64,000 nucleotides of DNA, taken from Auanema rhodensis. Its lineage: Eukaryota; Nematoda; Chromadorea; Rhabditida; Rhabditidae. The DNA is taken from the NCBI GenBank assembly GCA_964057225.1, contig OZ059900.1, positions 21,591,638-21,655,637 of the forward strand. Direction: 5' to 3'. The stretch's first letter is position 1. Each line of letters starts with the position of its first letter. Positions 48,201 to 62,200 of the stretch are shown one piece after another. The notes beneath the pieces are model-generated. The model was not told the origin of the DNA. It was given only the letters and a program-made list of their open reading frames with translations, and did no database searches. The position numbers were made by a program, and so were the translations under genes.

Positions 48201-51200
48201 TTTTCTAGTGTTCAGCATGTAAAATGCTTCATTTTAGTATGTAACACGCTGAAATTCGTTGCATTTGACTACTCATATGAACAAAAATCGATTTAATCAA
48301 TATTAGCCATAAGGGGCGTGCCCTCAGAATATGCTAATTTCCTTAATTTTCTAACCCCTATTTTTTTGTCGTGAAAGTGGAACTAGACGTTGTAGGAACA
48401 ATTTTGAGCTAGGTTTCATTGACATTGCATGAGTTTGAACACATGAAATCGTAAGTCAAAACCTTGTTTACAGCGAAATTTCCAAAAACTGGTTTTCCAG
48501 CATAATAAAATATTTCTCATGGGAAATACTGTGTATTTGTATTTTTCTAGTGTTCAGCATGTAAAATGCTTCATTTTAGTATGTAACACGCTGAAATTCG
48601 TTGCATTTGACGACTCATATGAACAAAAATCGATTTAATCAATATTAGCCATAAAGGGCGTGCCCTCAGAATATGCTAATTTCCTTAATTTTCTAACCCC
48701 TGTTTTTTTGTCGTGAAAGTAGAACTAGACGTTGTAGGAACAATTTTGAGCTAGGTTTCATTGACATTGCATGAGTTTGAACACATGAAATCGTAAGTCA
48801 AAACCTTGTTTACAGCGAAATTTCCAAAAACTGGTTTTCCAGCATAATAAAATATTTCTCATGGGAAATACTGTGTTTTTGTATTTTTCTAGTGTTCAGC
48901 ATGTAAAATGCTTCATTTTAGTATGTAACACGCTGAAATTCGTTGCATTTGACGACTCATATGAACAAAAATCGATTTAATCAATATTAGCCATAAAGGG
49001 CGTGCCCTCAGAATATGCTAATTTCCTTAATTTTCTAACCCCTGTTTTTTTGTCGTGAAAGTGGAACTAGACGTTGTACGAACAATTTTGAGCTAGGTTT
49101 CATTGACATTGCATGAGTTTGAACACATGAAATCGTAAGTCAAAACCTTGTTTACAGCGAAATTTCCAAAAACTGGTTTTCCAGCATAATAAAATATTTC
49201 TCATGGGAAATACTGTGTTTTTGTATTTTTCTAGCGTTCAGCATGTAAAATGCTTCATTTTAGTATGTAACACGCTGAAATTCGTTGCATTTGACAACTC
49301 ATATGAACAAAAATCGATTTAATCAATATTAGCCATAAAGGGCGTGCCCTCAGAATATGCTAATTTCCTTAATTTTCTAACCCGTGTTTTTTAGTCGTGA
49401 AAGTGGAACTAGACGTTGTACGAACAATTTTGAGCTAGGTTTCATTGACATTGCATGAGTTTGAACACATGAAATCGTAAGTCAAAACCTTGTTTACAGC
49501 GAAATTTCCAAAAACTGGTTTTCCAGCATAATAAAATATTTCTCATGGGAAATACTGTGTTTTTGTATTTTTCTAGTGTTCAGCATGTAAAATGCTTCAT
49601 TTTAGTATGTAACACGCTGAAATTCGTTGCATTTGACGACTCATATGAACAAAAATCGATTTAATCAATATTAGCCATAAAGGGCGTGCCCTCAGAATAT
49701 GCTAATTTCCTTAATTTTCTAACCCCGGTTTTTTTGTCGTGAAAGTGGAACTAGACGTTGTAGGAACAATTTTGAGCTAGGTTTCATTGACATTGCATGA
49801 GTTTGAACACATGAAATCGTAAGTCAAAACCTTGTTTACAGCGAAATTTCCAAAAACTGGTTTTCCAGCATAATAAAATATTTCTCATGGGAAATACTGT
49901 GTTTTTGTATTTTTCTAGTGTTCAGCATGTAAAATGCTTCATTTTAGTATGTAACACGCTGAAATTCGTTGCATTTGACGACTCATATGAACAAAAATCG
50001 ATTTAATCAATATTAGCCATAAAGGGCGTGCCCTCAGAATATGCTAATTTCCTTAATTTTCTAACCCCTGTTTTTTTGTCGTGAAAGTGGAACTAGACGT
50101 TGTATTAACAATTTTGAGCTAGGTTTCATTGACATTGCATGAGTTTGAACACATGAAATCGTAAGTCAAAACCTTGTTTACAGCGAAATTTCCAAAAACT
50201 GGTTTTCCAGCATAATAAAATATTTCTCATGAGAAATACTGTGTTTTTGTATTTTTCTAGTGTTCAGCATGTGAAATGCTTCATTTCAGTATGTAACACG
50301 CTGAATTTCGTTGCATTTGACGACTCATATGAACAAAAATCGATTTAATCAATATTAGCCATAAAGGGCGTGCCCTCAGAATATGCTAATTTCCTTAATT
50401 TTCTAACCCCGGTTTTTTTGTCGTGAAAGTGGAACTAGACGTTGTAGGAACAATTTTGAGCTAGGTTTCATTGACATTGCATGAGTTTGAACACATGAAA
50501 TCGTAAGTCAAAACCTTGTTTACAGCGAAATTTCCAAAAACTGGTTTTCCAGCATAATAAAATATTTCTCATGGGAAATACTGTGTTTTTGTATTTTTCT
50601 AGTGTTCAGCATGTAAAATGCTTCATTTTAGTATGTAACACGCTGAAATTCGTTGCATTTGACGACTCATATGAACAAAAATCGATTTAATCAATATTAG
50701 CCATAAAGGGCGTGCCCTCAGAATATGCTAATTTCCTTAATTTTCTAACCCCTGTTTTTTTGTCGTGAAAGTGGAACTAGACGTTGTATTAACAATTTTG
50801 AGCTAGGTTTCATTGACATTGCATGAGTTTGAACACATGAAATCGTAAGTCAAAACCTTGTTTACAGCGAAATTTCCAAAAACTGGTTTTCCAGCATAAT
50901 AAAATATTTCTCATGAGAAATACTGTGTTTTTGTATTTTTCTAGTGTTCAGCATGTGAAATGCTTCATTTCAGTATGTAACACGCTGAATTTCGTTGCAT
51001 TTGACGACTCATATGAACAAAAATCGATTTAATCAATATTAGCCATAAAGGGCGTGCCCTCAGAATATGCTAATTTCCTTAATTTTCTAACCCCTGTTTT
51101 TTTGTCGTGAAAGTGGAACTAGACGTTGTACGAACAATTTTGAGCTAGGTTTCATTGACATTGCATGAGTTTGAACACATGAAATCGTAAGTCAAAACCT

Positions 51201-52950
51201 TGTTTACAGCGAAATTTCCAAAAACTGGTTTTCCAGCATAATAAAATATTTCTCATGGGAAATACTGTGTTTTTGTATTTTTCTAGTGTTCAGCATGTAA
51301 AATGCTTCATTTTAGTATGTAACACGCTGAAATTCGTTGCATTTGACTACTCATATGAACAAAAATCGATTTAATCAATATTAGCCATAAGGGGCGTGCC
51401 CTCAGAATATGCTAATTTCCTTAATTTTCTAACCCCTATTTTTTTGTCGTGAAAGTGGAACTAGACGTTGTAGGAACAATTTTGAGCTAGGTTTCATTGA
51501 CATTGCATGAGTTTGAACACATGAAATCGTAAGTCAAAACCTTGTTTACAGCGAAATTTCCAAAAACTGGTTTTCCAGCATAATAAAATATTTCTCATGG
51601 GAAATACTGTGTTTTTGTATTTTTCTAGTGTTCAGCATGTAAAATGCTTCATTTTAGTATGTAACACGCTGAAATTCGTTGCATTTGACGACTCATATGA
51701 ACAAAAATCGATTTAATCAATATTAGCCATAAAGGGCGTGCCCTCAGAATATGCTAATTTCCTTAATTTTCTAACCCCTGTTTTTTTGTCGTGAAAGTAG
51801 AACTAGACGTTGTAGGAACAATTTTGAGCTAGGTTTCATTGACATTGCATGAGTTTGAACACATGAAATCGTAAGTCAAAACCTTGTTTACAGCGAAATT
51901 TCCAAAAACTGGTTTTCCAGCATAATAAAATATTTCTCATGGGAAATACTGTGTTTTTGTATTTTTCTAGTGTTCAGCATGTAAAATGCTTCATTTTAGT
52001 ATGTAACACGCTGAAATTCGTTGCATTTGACGACTCATATGAACAAAAATCGATTTAATCAATATTAGCCATAAAGGGCGTGCCCTCAGAATATGCTAAT
52101 TTCCTTAATTTTCTAACCCCTGTTTTTTTGTCGTGAAAGTGGAACTAGACGTTGTACGAACAATTTTGAGCTAGGTTTCATTGACATTGCATGAGTTTGA
52201 ACACATGAAATCGTAAGTCAAAACCTTGTTTACAGCGAAATTTCCAAAAACTGGTTTTCCAGCATAATAAAATATTTCTCATGGGAAATACTGTGTTTTT
52301 GTATTTTTCTAGCGTTCAGCATGTAAAATGCTTCATTTTAGTATGTAACACGCTGAAATTCGTTGCATTTGACAACTCATATGAACAAAAATCGATTTAA
52401 TCAATATTAGCCATAAAGGGCGTGCCCTCAGAATATGCTAATTTCCTTAATTTTCTAACCCGTGTTTTTTAGTCGTGAAAGTGGAACTAGACGTTGTACG
52501 AACAATTTTGAGCTAGGTTTCATTGACATTGCATGAGTTTGAACACATGAAATCGTAAGTCAAAACCTTGTTTACAGCGAAATTTCCAAAAACTGGTTTT
52601 CCAGCATAATAAAATATTTCTCATGGGAAATACTGTGTTTTTGTATTTTTCTAGTGTTCAGCATGTAAAATGCTTCATTTTAGTATGTAACACGCTGAAA
52701 TTCGTTGCATTTGACGACTCATATGAACAAAAATCGATTTAATCAATATTAGCCATAAAGGGCGTGCCCTCAGAATATGCTAATTTCCTTAATTTTCTAA
52801 CCCCGGTTTTTTTGTCGTGAAAGTGGAACTAGACGTTGTAGGAACAATTTTGAGCTAGGTTTCATTGACATTGCATGAGTTTGAACACATGAAATCGTAA
52901 GTCAAAACCTTGTTTACAGCGAAATTTCCAAAAACTGGTTTTCCAGCATA
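48200..52950 (-). repeat. 9-monomer HOR, 3078 bp, two partial copies
   Basis: Marks offset by exactly 3078 are TTGACTACTC (48269 and 51347), AAAGTAGAACTAG (48719 and 51797), CTAGCGTTCAGC (49232 and 52310), TTGACAACTC (49291 and 52369) and CCCGTGTTTTTTAG (49380 and 52458). A single difference is GTGTATTTGTAT (48530) versus GTGTTTTTGTAT (51608). The copies end at TCATGGGAAAT (49882) versus TCATGTGAAAT (about 52965). Between them, about 50.2-51.0 kb, lies a dimer with TCATGAG, GTGAAATGC, TTTCAGTATG and CTGAATTTCG repeated at 684 bp. Confidence 0.88.
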
Positions 52951-55900
52951 ATAAAATATTTCTCATGTGAAATACTGTGTTTTTGTATTTTTCTAGTGTT
53001 CAGCATGTAAAATGCTTCATTTTAGTATGTAACACGCTGAAATTCGTTGCATTTGACGACTCATATGAACAAAAATCGAATTAATCAATATTAGCCATAA
53101 GGGGCGTGCCCTCAGAATATGCTAATTTCCTTAATTTTCTAACCCCTGTTTTTTGTCGTGAAAGTGGAACTAGACGTTGTACGAACAATTTTGAGCTAGG
53201 TTTCATTGACATTGCATGAGTTTGAACACATGAAATCGTAAGTCAAAACCTTGTTTACAGCGAAATTTCCAAAAACTGGTTTTCCAGCATAATAAAATAT
53301 TTCTCATGGGAAAAACTGTGTTTTTGTATTTTTCTAGTGTTCAGCATGTAAAATGCTTCATTTTAGTATGTAACACGCTGAAATTCGTTGCATTTGACGA
53401 CTCATATGAACAAAAATCGATTTAATCAATATTAGCCATAAGGGGCGTGCCCTCAGAATATGCTAATTTCCTTAATTTTCTAACCCCTGTTTTTTTGTCG
53501 TGAAAGTGGAACTAGACGTTGTAGGAACAATTTTGAGCTAGGTTTCATTGACATTGCATGAGTTTGAACACATGAAATCGTAAGTCAAAACCTTGTTTAC
53601 AGCGAAATTTCCAAAAACTGGTTTTCCAGCATAATAAAATATTTCTCATGGGAAATACTGTGTTTTTGTATTTTTCTAGTGTTCAGCATGTAAAATGCTT
53701 CATTTTAGTATGTAACACGCTGAAATTCGTTGCATTTGACGACTCATATGAACAAAAATCGATTTAATCAATATTAGCCATAAAGGGCGTGCCCTCAGAA
53801 TATGCTAATTTCCTTAATTTTCTAACCCCTGTTTTTTTGTCGTGAAAGTGGAACTAGACGTTGTACGAACAATTTTGAGCTAGGTTTCATTGACATTGCA
53901 TGAGTTTGAACACATGAAATCGTAAGTCAAAACCTTGTTTACAGCGAAATTTCCAAAAACTGGTTTTCCAGCATAATAAAATATTTCTCATGTGAAATAC
54001 TGTGTTTTTGTATTTTTCTAGTGTTCAGCATGTAAAATGCTTCATTTTAGTATGTAACACGCTGAAATTCGTTGCATTTGACGACTCATATGAACAAAAA
54101 TCGAATTAATCAATATTAGCCATAAGGGGCGTGCCCTCAGAATATGCTAATTTCCTTAATTTTCTAACCCCTGTTTTTTGTCGTGAAAGTGGAACTAGAC
54201 GTTGTACGAACAATTTTGAGCTAGGTTTCATTGACATTGCATGAGTTTGAACACATGAAATCGTAAGTCAAAACCTTGTTTACAGCGAAATTTCCAAAAA
54301 CTGGTTTTCCAGCATAATAAAATATTTCTCATGGGAAATACTGTGTTTTTGTATTTTTCTAGCGTTCAGCATGTAAAATGCTTCATTTTAGTATGTAACA
54401 CGCTGAAATTCGTTGCATTTGACGACTCATATGAACAAAAATCGATTTAATCAATATTAGCCATAAAGGGCGTGCCCTCAGAATATGCTAATTTCCTTAA
54501 TTTTCTAACCCGTGTTTTTTAGTCGTGAAAGTGGAACTAGACGTTGTACGAACAATTTTGAGCTAGGTTTCATTGACATTGCATGAGTTTGAACACATGA
54601 AATCGTAAGTCAAAACCTTGTTTACAGCGAAATTTCCAAAAACTGGTTTTCCAGCATAATAAAATATTTCTCATGGGAAATACTGTGTTTTTGTATTTTT
54701 CTAGTGTTCAGCATGTAAAATGCTTCATTTTAGTATGTAACACGCTGAAATTCGTTGCATTTGACGACTCATATGAACAAAAATCGATTTAATCAATATT
54801 AGCCATAAAGGGCGTGCCCTCAGAATATGCTAATTTCCTTAATTTTCTAACCCCGGTTTTTTTGTCGTGAAAGTGGAACTAGACGTTGTAGGAACAATTT
54901 TGAGCTAGGTTTCATTGACATTGCATGAGTTTGAACACATGAAATCGTAAGTCAAAACCTTGTTTACAGCGAAATTTCCAAAAACTGGTTTTCCAGCATA
55001 ATAAAATATTTCTCATGTGAAATACTGTGTTTTTGTATTTTTCTAGTGTTCAGCATGTAAAATGCTTCATTTTAGTATGTAACACGCTGAAATTCGTTGC
55101 ATTTGACGACTCATATGAACAAAAATCGAATTAATCAATATTAGCCATAAGGGGCGTGCCCTCAGAATATGCTAATTTCCTTAATTTTCTAACCCCTGTT
55201 TTTTGTCGTGAAAGTGGAACTAGACGTTGTACGAACAATTTTGAGCTAGGTTTCATTGACATTGCATGAGTTTGAACACATGAAATCGTAAGTCAAAACC
55301 TTGTTTACAGCGAAATTTCCAAAAACTGGTTTTCCAGCATAATAAAATATTTCTCATGGGAAAAACTGTGTTTTTGTATTTTTCTAGTGTTCAGCATGTA
55401 AAATGCTTCATTTTAGTATGTAACACGCTGAAATTCGTTGCATTTGACGACTCATATGAACAAAAATCGATTTAATCAATATTAGCCATAAGGGGCGTGC
55501 CCTCAGAATATGCTAATTTCCTTAATTTTCTAACCCCTGTTTTTTTGTCGTGAAAGTGGAACTAGACGTTGTAGGAACAATTTTGAGCTAGGTTTCATTG
55601 ACATTGCATGAGTTTGAACACATGAAATCGTAAGTCAAAACCTTGTTTACAGCGAAATTTCCAAAAACTGGTTTTCCAGCATAATAAAATATTTCTCATG
55701 GGAAATACTGTGTTTTTGTATTTTTCTAGTGTTCAGCATGTAAAATGCTTCATTTTAGTATGTAACACGCTGAAATTCGTTGCATTTGACGACTCATATG
55801 AACAAAAATCGATTTAATCAATATTAGCCATAAAGGGCGTGCCCTCAGAATATGCTAATTTCCTTAATTTTCTAACCCCTGTTTTTTTGTCGTGAAAGTG

Positions 55901-57400
55901 GAACTAGACGTTGTACGAACAATTTTGAGCTAGGTTTCATTGACATTGCATGAGTTTGAACACATGAAATCGTAAGTCAAAACCTTGTTTACAGCGAAAT
56001 TTCCAAAAACTGGTTTTCCAGCATAATAAAATATTTCTCATGGGAAATACTGTGTTTTTGTATTTTTCTAGTGTTCAGCATGTAAAATGCTTCATTTGAG
56101 TATGTAACACGCTGAAATTCGTTGCATTTGACGACTCATATGAACAAAAATCGATTTAATCAATATTAGCCATAAAGGGCGTGCCCTCAGAATATGCTAA
56201 TTTCCTTAATTTTCTAACCCCTGTTTTTTTGTCGTGAAAGTGGAACTAGACGTTGTATTAACAATTTTGAGCTAGGTTTCATTGACATTGCATGAGTTTG
56301 AACACATGAAATCGTAAGTCAAAACCTTGTTTACAGCGAAATTTCCAAAAACTGGTTTTCCAGCATAATAAAATATTTCTCATGAGAAATACTGTGTTTT
56401 TGTATTTTTCTAGTGTTCAGCATGTAAAATGCTTCATTTCAGTATGTAACACGCTGAAATTCGTTGCATTTGACGACTCATATGAACAAAAATCGATTTA
56501 ATCAATATTAGCCATAAAGGGCGTGCCCTCAGAATATGCTAATTTCCTTAATTTTCTAACCCCGGTTTTTTTGTCGTGAAAGTGGAACTAGACGTTGTAG
56601 GAACAATTTTGAGCTAGGTTTCATTGACATTGCATGAGTTTGAACACATGAAATCGTAAGTCAAAACCTTGTTTACAGCGAAATTTCCAAAAACTGGTTT
56701 TCCAGCATAATAAAATATTTCTCATGTGAAATACTGTGTTTTTGTATTTTTCTAGTGTTCAGCATGTAAAATGCTTCATTTTAGTATGTAACACGCTGAA
56801 ATTCGTTGCATTTGACGACTCATATGAACAAAAATCGAATTAATCAATATTAGCCATAAGGGGCGTGCCCTCAGAATATGCTAATTTCCTTAATTTTCTA
56901 ACCCCTGTTTTTTGTCGTGAAAGTGGAACTAGACGTTGTACGAACAATTTTGAGCTAGGTTTCATTGACATTGCATGAGTTTGAACACATGAAATCGTAA
57001 GTCAAAACCTTGTTTACAGCGAAATTTCCAAAAACTGGTTTTCCAGCATAATAAAATATTTCTCATGGGAAAAACTGTGTTTTTGTATTTTTCTAGTGTT
57101 CAGCATGTAAAATGCTTCATTTTAGTATGTAACACGCTGAAATTCGTTGCATTTGACGACTCATATGAACAAAAATCGATTTAATCAATATTAGCCATAA
57201 GGGGCGTGCCCTCAGAATATGCTAATTTCCTTAATTTTCTAACCCCTGTTTTTTTGTCGTGAAAGTGGAACTAGACGTTGTAGGAACAATTTTGAGCTAG
57301 GTTTCATTGACATTGCATGAGTTTGAACACATGAAATCGTAAGTCAAAACCTTGTTTACAGCGAAATTTCCAAAAACTGGTTTTCCAGCATAATAAAATA
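52300..57400 (-). repeat. 6-monomer HOR, about 2050 bp
   Basis: The ordered marks CTAGCGTTCAGC (52310 and 54360), CCCGTGTTTTTTAG (52458 and 54508), CCCCGGTTTTTTTG, TCATGTGAAATACTG, TCGAATTAATC with an A6-type tract, and GGGAAAAACTG (53307 and 55357) recur at about 2050 bp. This is six monomers less two bases, because two units carry the short tract. A third partial copy (CCCCGG, TCATGTG, TCGAATTAATC, GGGAAAAACTG) spans about 56.5-57.1 kb. The same series occurs once at 45.1-46.2 kb. Confidence 0.87.
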
Positions 57401-59540
57401 TTTCTCATGAGAAATACTGTGTTTTTGTATTTTTCTAGTGTTCAGCATGTAAAATGCTTCATTTTAGTATGTAACACGCTGAAATTCGTTGCATTTGACG
57501 ACTCATATGAACAAAAATCGATTTAATCAATATTAGCCATAAAGGGCGTGCCCTCAGAATATGCTAATTTCCTTAATTTTCTAACCCCTGTTTTTTTGTC
57601 GTGAAAGTGGAACTAGACGTTGTACGAACAATTTTGAGCTAGGTTTCATTGACATTGCATGAGTTTGAACACATGAAATCGTAAGTCAAAACCTTGTTTA
57701 CAGCGAAATTTCCAAAAACTGGTTTTCCAGCATAATAAAATATTTCTCATGGGAAATACTGTGTTTTTGTATTTTTCTAGTGTTCAGCATGTAAAATGCT
57801 TCATTTGAGTATGTAACACGCTGAAATTCGTTGCATTTGACGACTCATATGAACAAAAATCGATTTAATCAATATTAGCCATAAAGGGCGTGCCCTCAGA
57901 ATATGCTAATTTCCTTAATTTTCTAACCCCTGTTTTTTTGTCGTGAAAGTGGAACTAGACGTTGTATTAACAATTTTGAGCTAGGTTTCATTGACATTGC
58001 ATGAGTTTGAACACATGAAATCGTAAGTCAAAACCTTGTTTACAGCGAAATTTCCAAAAACTGGTTTTCCAGCATAATAAAATATTTCTCATGAGAAATA
58101 CTGTGTTTTTGTATTTTTCTAGTGTTCAGCATGTAAAATGCTTCATTTCAGTATGTAACACGCTGAAATTCGTTGCATTTGACGACTCATATGAACAAAA
58201 ATCGATTTAATCAATATTAGCCATAAAGGGCGTGCCCTCAGAATATGCTAATTTCCTTAATTTTCTAACCCCTGTTTTTTTGTCGTGAAAGTGGAACTAG
58301 ACGTTGTACGAACAATTTTGAGCTAGGTTTCATTGACATTGCATGAGTTTGAACACATGAAATCGTAAGTCAAAACCTTGTTTACAGCGAAATTTCCAAA
58401 AACTGGTTTTCCAGCATAATAAAATATTTCTCATGGGAAATACTGTGTTTTTGTATTTTTCTAGTGTTCAGCATGTAAAATGCTTCATTTTAGTATGTAA
58501 CACGCTGAAATTCGTTGCATTTGACGACTCATATGAACAAAAATCGATTTAATCAATATTAGCCATAAGGGGCGTGCCCTCAGAATATGCTAATTTCCTT
58601 AATTTTCTAACCCCTGTTTTTTTGTCGTGAAAGTGGAACTAGACGTTGTACGAACAATTTTGAGCTAGGTTTCATTGACATTGCATGAGTTTGAACACAT
58701 GAAATCGTAAGTCAACACCTTGTTTACAGCGAAATTTCCAAAAACTGGTTTTCCAGCATAATAAAATATTTCTCATGGGAAATACTGTGTTTTTGTATTT
58801 TTCTAGTGTTCAGCATGTAAAATGCTTCATTTGAGTATGTAACACGCTGAAATTCGTTGCATTTGACGACTCATATGAACAAAAATCGATTTAATCAATA
58901 TTAGCCATAAAGGGCGTGCCCTCAGAATATGCTAATTTCCTTAATTTTCTAACCCCTGTTTTTTTGTCGTGAAAGTGGAACTAGACGTTGTATTAACAAT
59001 TTTGAGCTAGGTTTCATTGACATTGCATGAGTTTGAACACATGAAATCGTAAGTCAAAACCTTGTTTACAGCGAAATTTCCAAAAACTGGTTTTCCAGCA
59101 TAATAAAATATTTCTCATGAGAAATACTGTGTTTTTGTATTTTTCTAGTGTTCAGCATGTAAAATGCTTCATTTCAGTATGTAACACGCTGAAATTCGTT
59201 GCATTTGACGACTCATATGAACAAAAATCGATTTAATCAATATTAGCCATAAAGGGCGTGCCCTCAGAATATGCTAATTTCCTTAATTTTCTAACCCCTG
59301 TTTTTTTGTCGTGAAAGTGGAACTAGACGTTGTACGAACAATTTTGAGCTAGGTTTCATTGACATTGCATGAGTTTGAACACATGAAATCGTAAGTCAAA
59401 ACCTTGTTTACAGCGAAATTTCCAAAAACTGGTTTTCCAGCATAATAAAATATTTCTCATGGGAAATACTGTGTTTTTGTATTTTTCTAGTGTTCAGCAT
59501 GTAAAATGCTTCATTTTATTATGTAACACGCTGAAATTCG
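57401..59540 (-). repeat. Right-arm block marked by TTTGAGTATG
   Basis: TTTGAGTATG occurs at about 56096, 57804 and 58832, giving offsets of five and three monomers. Each time it is followed by GTATTAAC and then a unit with TCATGAGAAATACTG and TTTCAGTATG. A private change, GTCAACACC for GTCAAAACC, is at about 58711. Confidence 0.82.
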
Positions 59541-62200
59541 TTGCATTTGACTACTCATATGAACAAAAATCGATTTAATCAATATTAGCCATAAGGGGCG
59601 TGCCCTCAGAATATGCTAATTTCCTTAATTTTCTAACCCCTATTTTTTTGTCGTGAAAGTGGAACTAGACGTTGTAGGAACAATTTTGAGCTAGGTTTCA
59701 TTGACATTGCATGAGTTTGAACACATGAAATCGTAAGTCAAAACCTTGTTTACAGCGAAATTTCCAAAAACTGGTTTTCCAGCATAATAAAATATTTCTC
59801 ATGGGAAATACTGTGTTTTTGTATTTTTCTAGTGTTCAGCATGTAAAATGCTTCATTTTAGTATGTAACACGCTGAAATTCGTTGCATTTGACGACTCAT
59901 ATGAACAAAAATCGATTTAATCAATATTAGCCATAAAGGGCGTGCCCTCAGAATATGCTAATTTCCTTAATTTTCTAACCCCTGTTTTTTTGTCGTGAAA
60001 GTAGAACTAGACGTTGTAGGAACAATTTTGAGCTAGGTTTCATTGACATTGCATGAGTTTGAACACATGAAATCGTAAGTCAAAACCTTGTTTACAGCGA
60101 AATTTCCAAAAACTGGTTTTCCAGCATAATAAAATATTTCTCATGGGAAATACTGTGTTTTTGTATTTTTCTAGTGTTCAGCATGTAAAATGCTTCATTT
60201 TAGTATGTAACACGCTGAAATTCGTTGCATTTGACGACTCATATGAACAAAAATCGATTTAATCAATATTAGCCATAAGGGGCGTGCCCTCAGAATATGC
60301 TAATTTCCTTAATTTTCTAACCCCTGTTTTTTTGTCGTGAAAGTGGAACTAGACGTTGTACGAACAATTTTGAGCTAGGTTTCATTGACATTGCATGAGT
60401 TTGAACACATGAAATCGTAAGTCAAAACCTTGTTTACAGCGAAATTTCCAAAAACTGGTTTTCCAGCATAATAAAATATTTCTCATGGGAAATACTGTGT
60501 TTTTGTATTTTTCCAGTGTTCAGCATGTAAAATGCTTCATTTTAGTATGTAACACGCTGAAATTCGTTGCATTTGACGACTCATATGAACAAAAATCGAT
60601 TTAATCAATATTAGCCATAAAGGGCGTGCCCTCAGAATATGCTAATTTCCTTAATTTTCTAACCCCTGTTTTTTTGTCGTGAAAGTGGAACTAGACGTTG
60701 TACGAACAATTTTGAGCTAGGTTTCATTGACATTGCATGAGTTTGAACACATGAAATCGTAAGTCAAAACCTTGTTTACAGCGAAATTTCCAAAAACTGG
60801 TTTTCCAGCATAATAAAATATTTCTCATGGGAAATACTGTGTTTTTGTATTTTTCTAGTGTTCAGCATGTAAAATGCTTCATTTTAGTATGTAACACGCT
60901 GAAATTCGTTGCATTTGACGACTCATATGAACAAAAATCGATTTAATCAATATTAGCCATAAAGGGCGTGCCCTCAGAATATGCTAATTTCCTTAATTTT
61001 CTAACCCCTGTTTTTTTGTCGTGAAAGTGGAACTAGACGTTGTATTAACAATTTTGAGCTAGGTTTCATTGACATTGCATGAGTTTGAACACATGAAATC
61101 GTAAGTCAAAACCTTGTTTACAGCGAAATTTCCAAAAACTGGTTTTCCAGCATAATAAAATATTTCTCATGGGAAATACTGTGTTTTTGTATTTTTCTAG
61201 TGTTCAGCATGTAAAATGCTTCATTTTAGTATGTAACACGCTGAAATTCGTTGCATTTGACTACTCATATGAACAAAAATCGATTTAATCAATATTAGCC
61301 ATAAGGGGCGTGCCCTCAGAATATGCTAATTTCCTTAATTTTCTAACCCCTATTTTTTTGTCGTGAAAGTGGAACTAGACGTTGTAGGAACAATTTTGAG
61401 CTAGGTTTCATTGACATTGCATGAGTTTGAACACATGAAATCGTAAGTCAAAACCTTGTTTACAGCGAAATTTCCAAAAACTGGTTTTCCAGCATAATAA
61501 AATATTTCTCATGGGAAATACTGTGTTTTTGTATTTTTCTAGTGTTCAGCATGTAAAATGCTTCATTTTAGTATGTAACACGCTGAAATTCGTTGCATTT
61601 GACGACTCATATGAACAAAAATCGATTTAATCAATATTAGCCATAAAGGGCGTGCCCTCAGAATATGCTAATTTCCTTAATTTTCTAACCCCTGTTTTTT
61701 TGTCGTGAAAGTAGAACTAGACGTTGTAGGAACAATTTTGAGCTAGGTTTCATTGACATTGCATGAGTTTGAACACATGAAATCGTAAGTCAAAACCTTG
61801 TTTACAGCGAAATTTCCAAAAACTGGTTTTCCAGCATAATAAAATATTTCTCATGGGAAATACTGTGTTTTTGTATTTTTCTAGTGTTCAGCATGTAAAA
61901 TGCTTCATTTTAGTATGTAACACGCTGAAATTCGTTGCATTTGACGACTCATATGAACAAAAATCGATTTAATCAATATTAGCCATAAGGGGCGTGCCCT
62001 CAGAATATGCTAATTTCCTTAATTTTCTAACCCCTGTTTTTTTGTCGTGAAAGTGGAACTAGACGTTGTACGAACAATTTTGAGCTAGGTTTCATTGACA
62101 TTGCATGAGTTTGAACACATGAAATCGTAAGTCAAAACCTTGTTTACAGCGAAATTTCCAAAAACTGGTTTTCCAGCATAATAAAATATTTCTCATGGGA
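59541..62200 (-). repeat. 5-monomer HOR, 1710 bp
   Basis: TTGACTACTC (59551 and 61261), CCCCTATTTTTTTG and AAAGTAGAACTAG (60001 and 61711 region) recur at exactly 1710. The order TTGACTACTC then GTAGAAC is the same as in the 9-mer at 48.3 and 51.3 kb. Private changes are TTTTATTATG (59515) and TTCCAGTGTTC (60512), each in one copy only. Confidence 0.86.
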
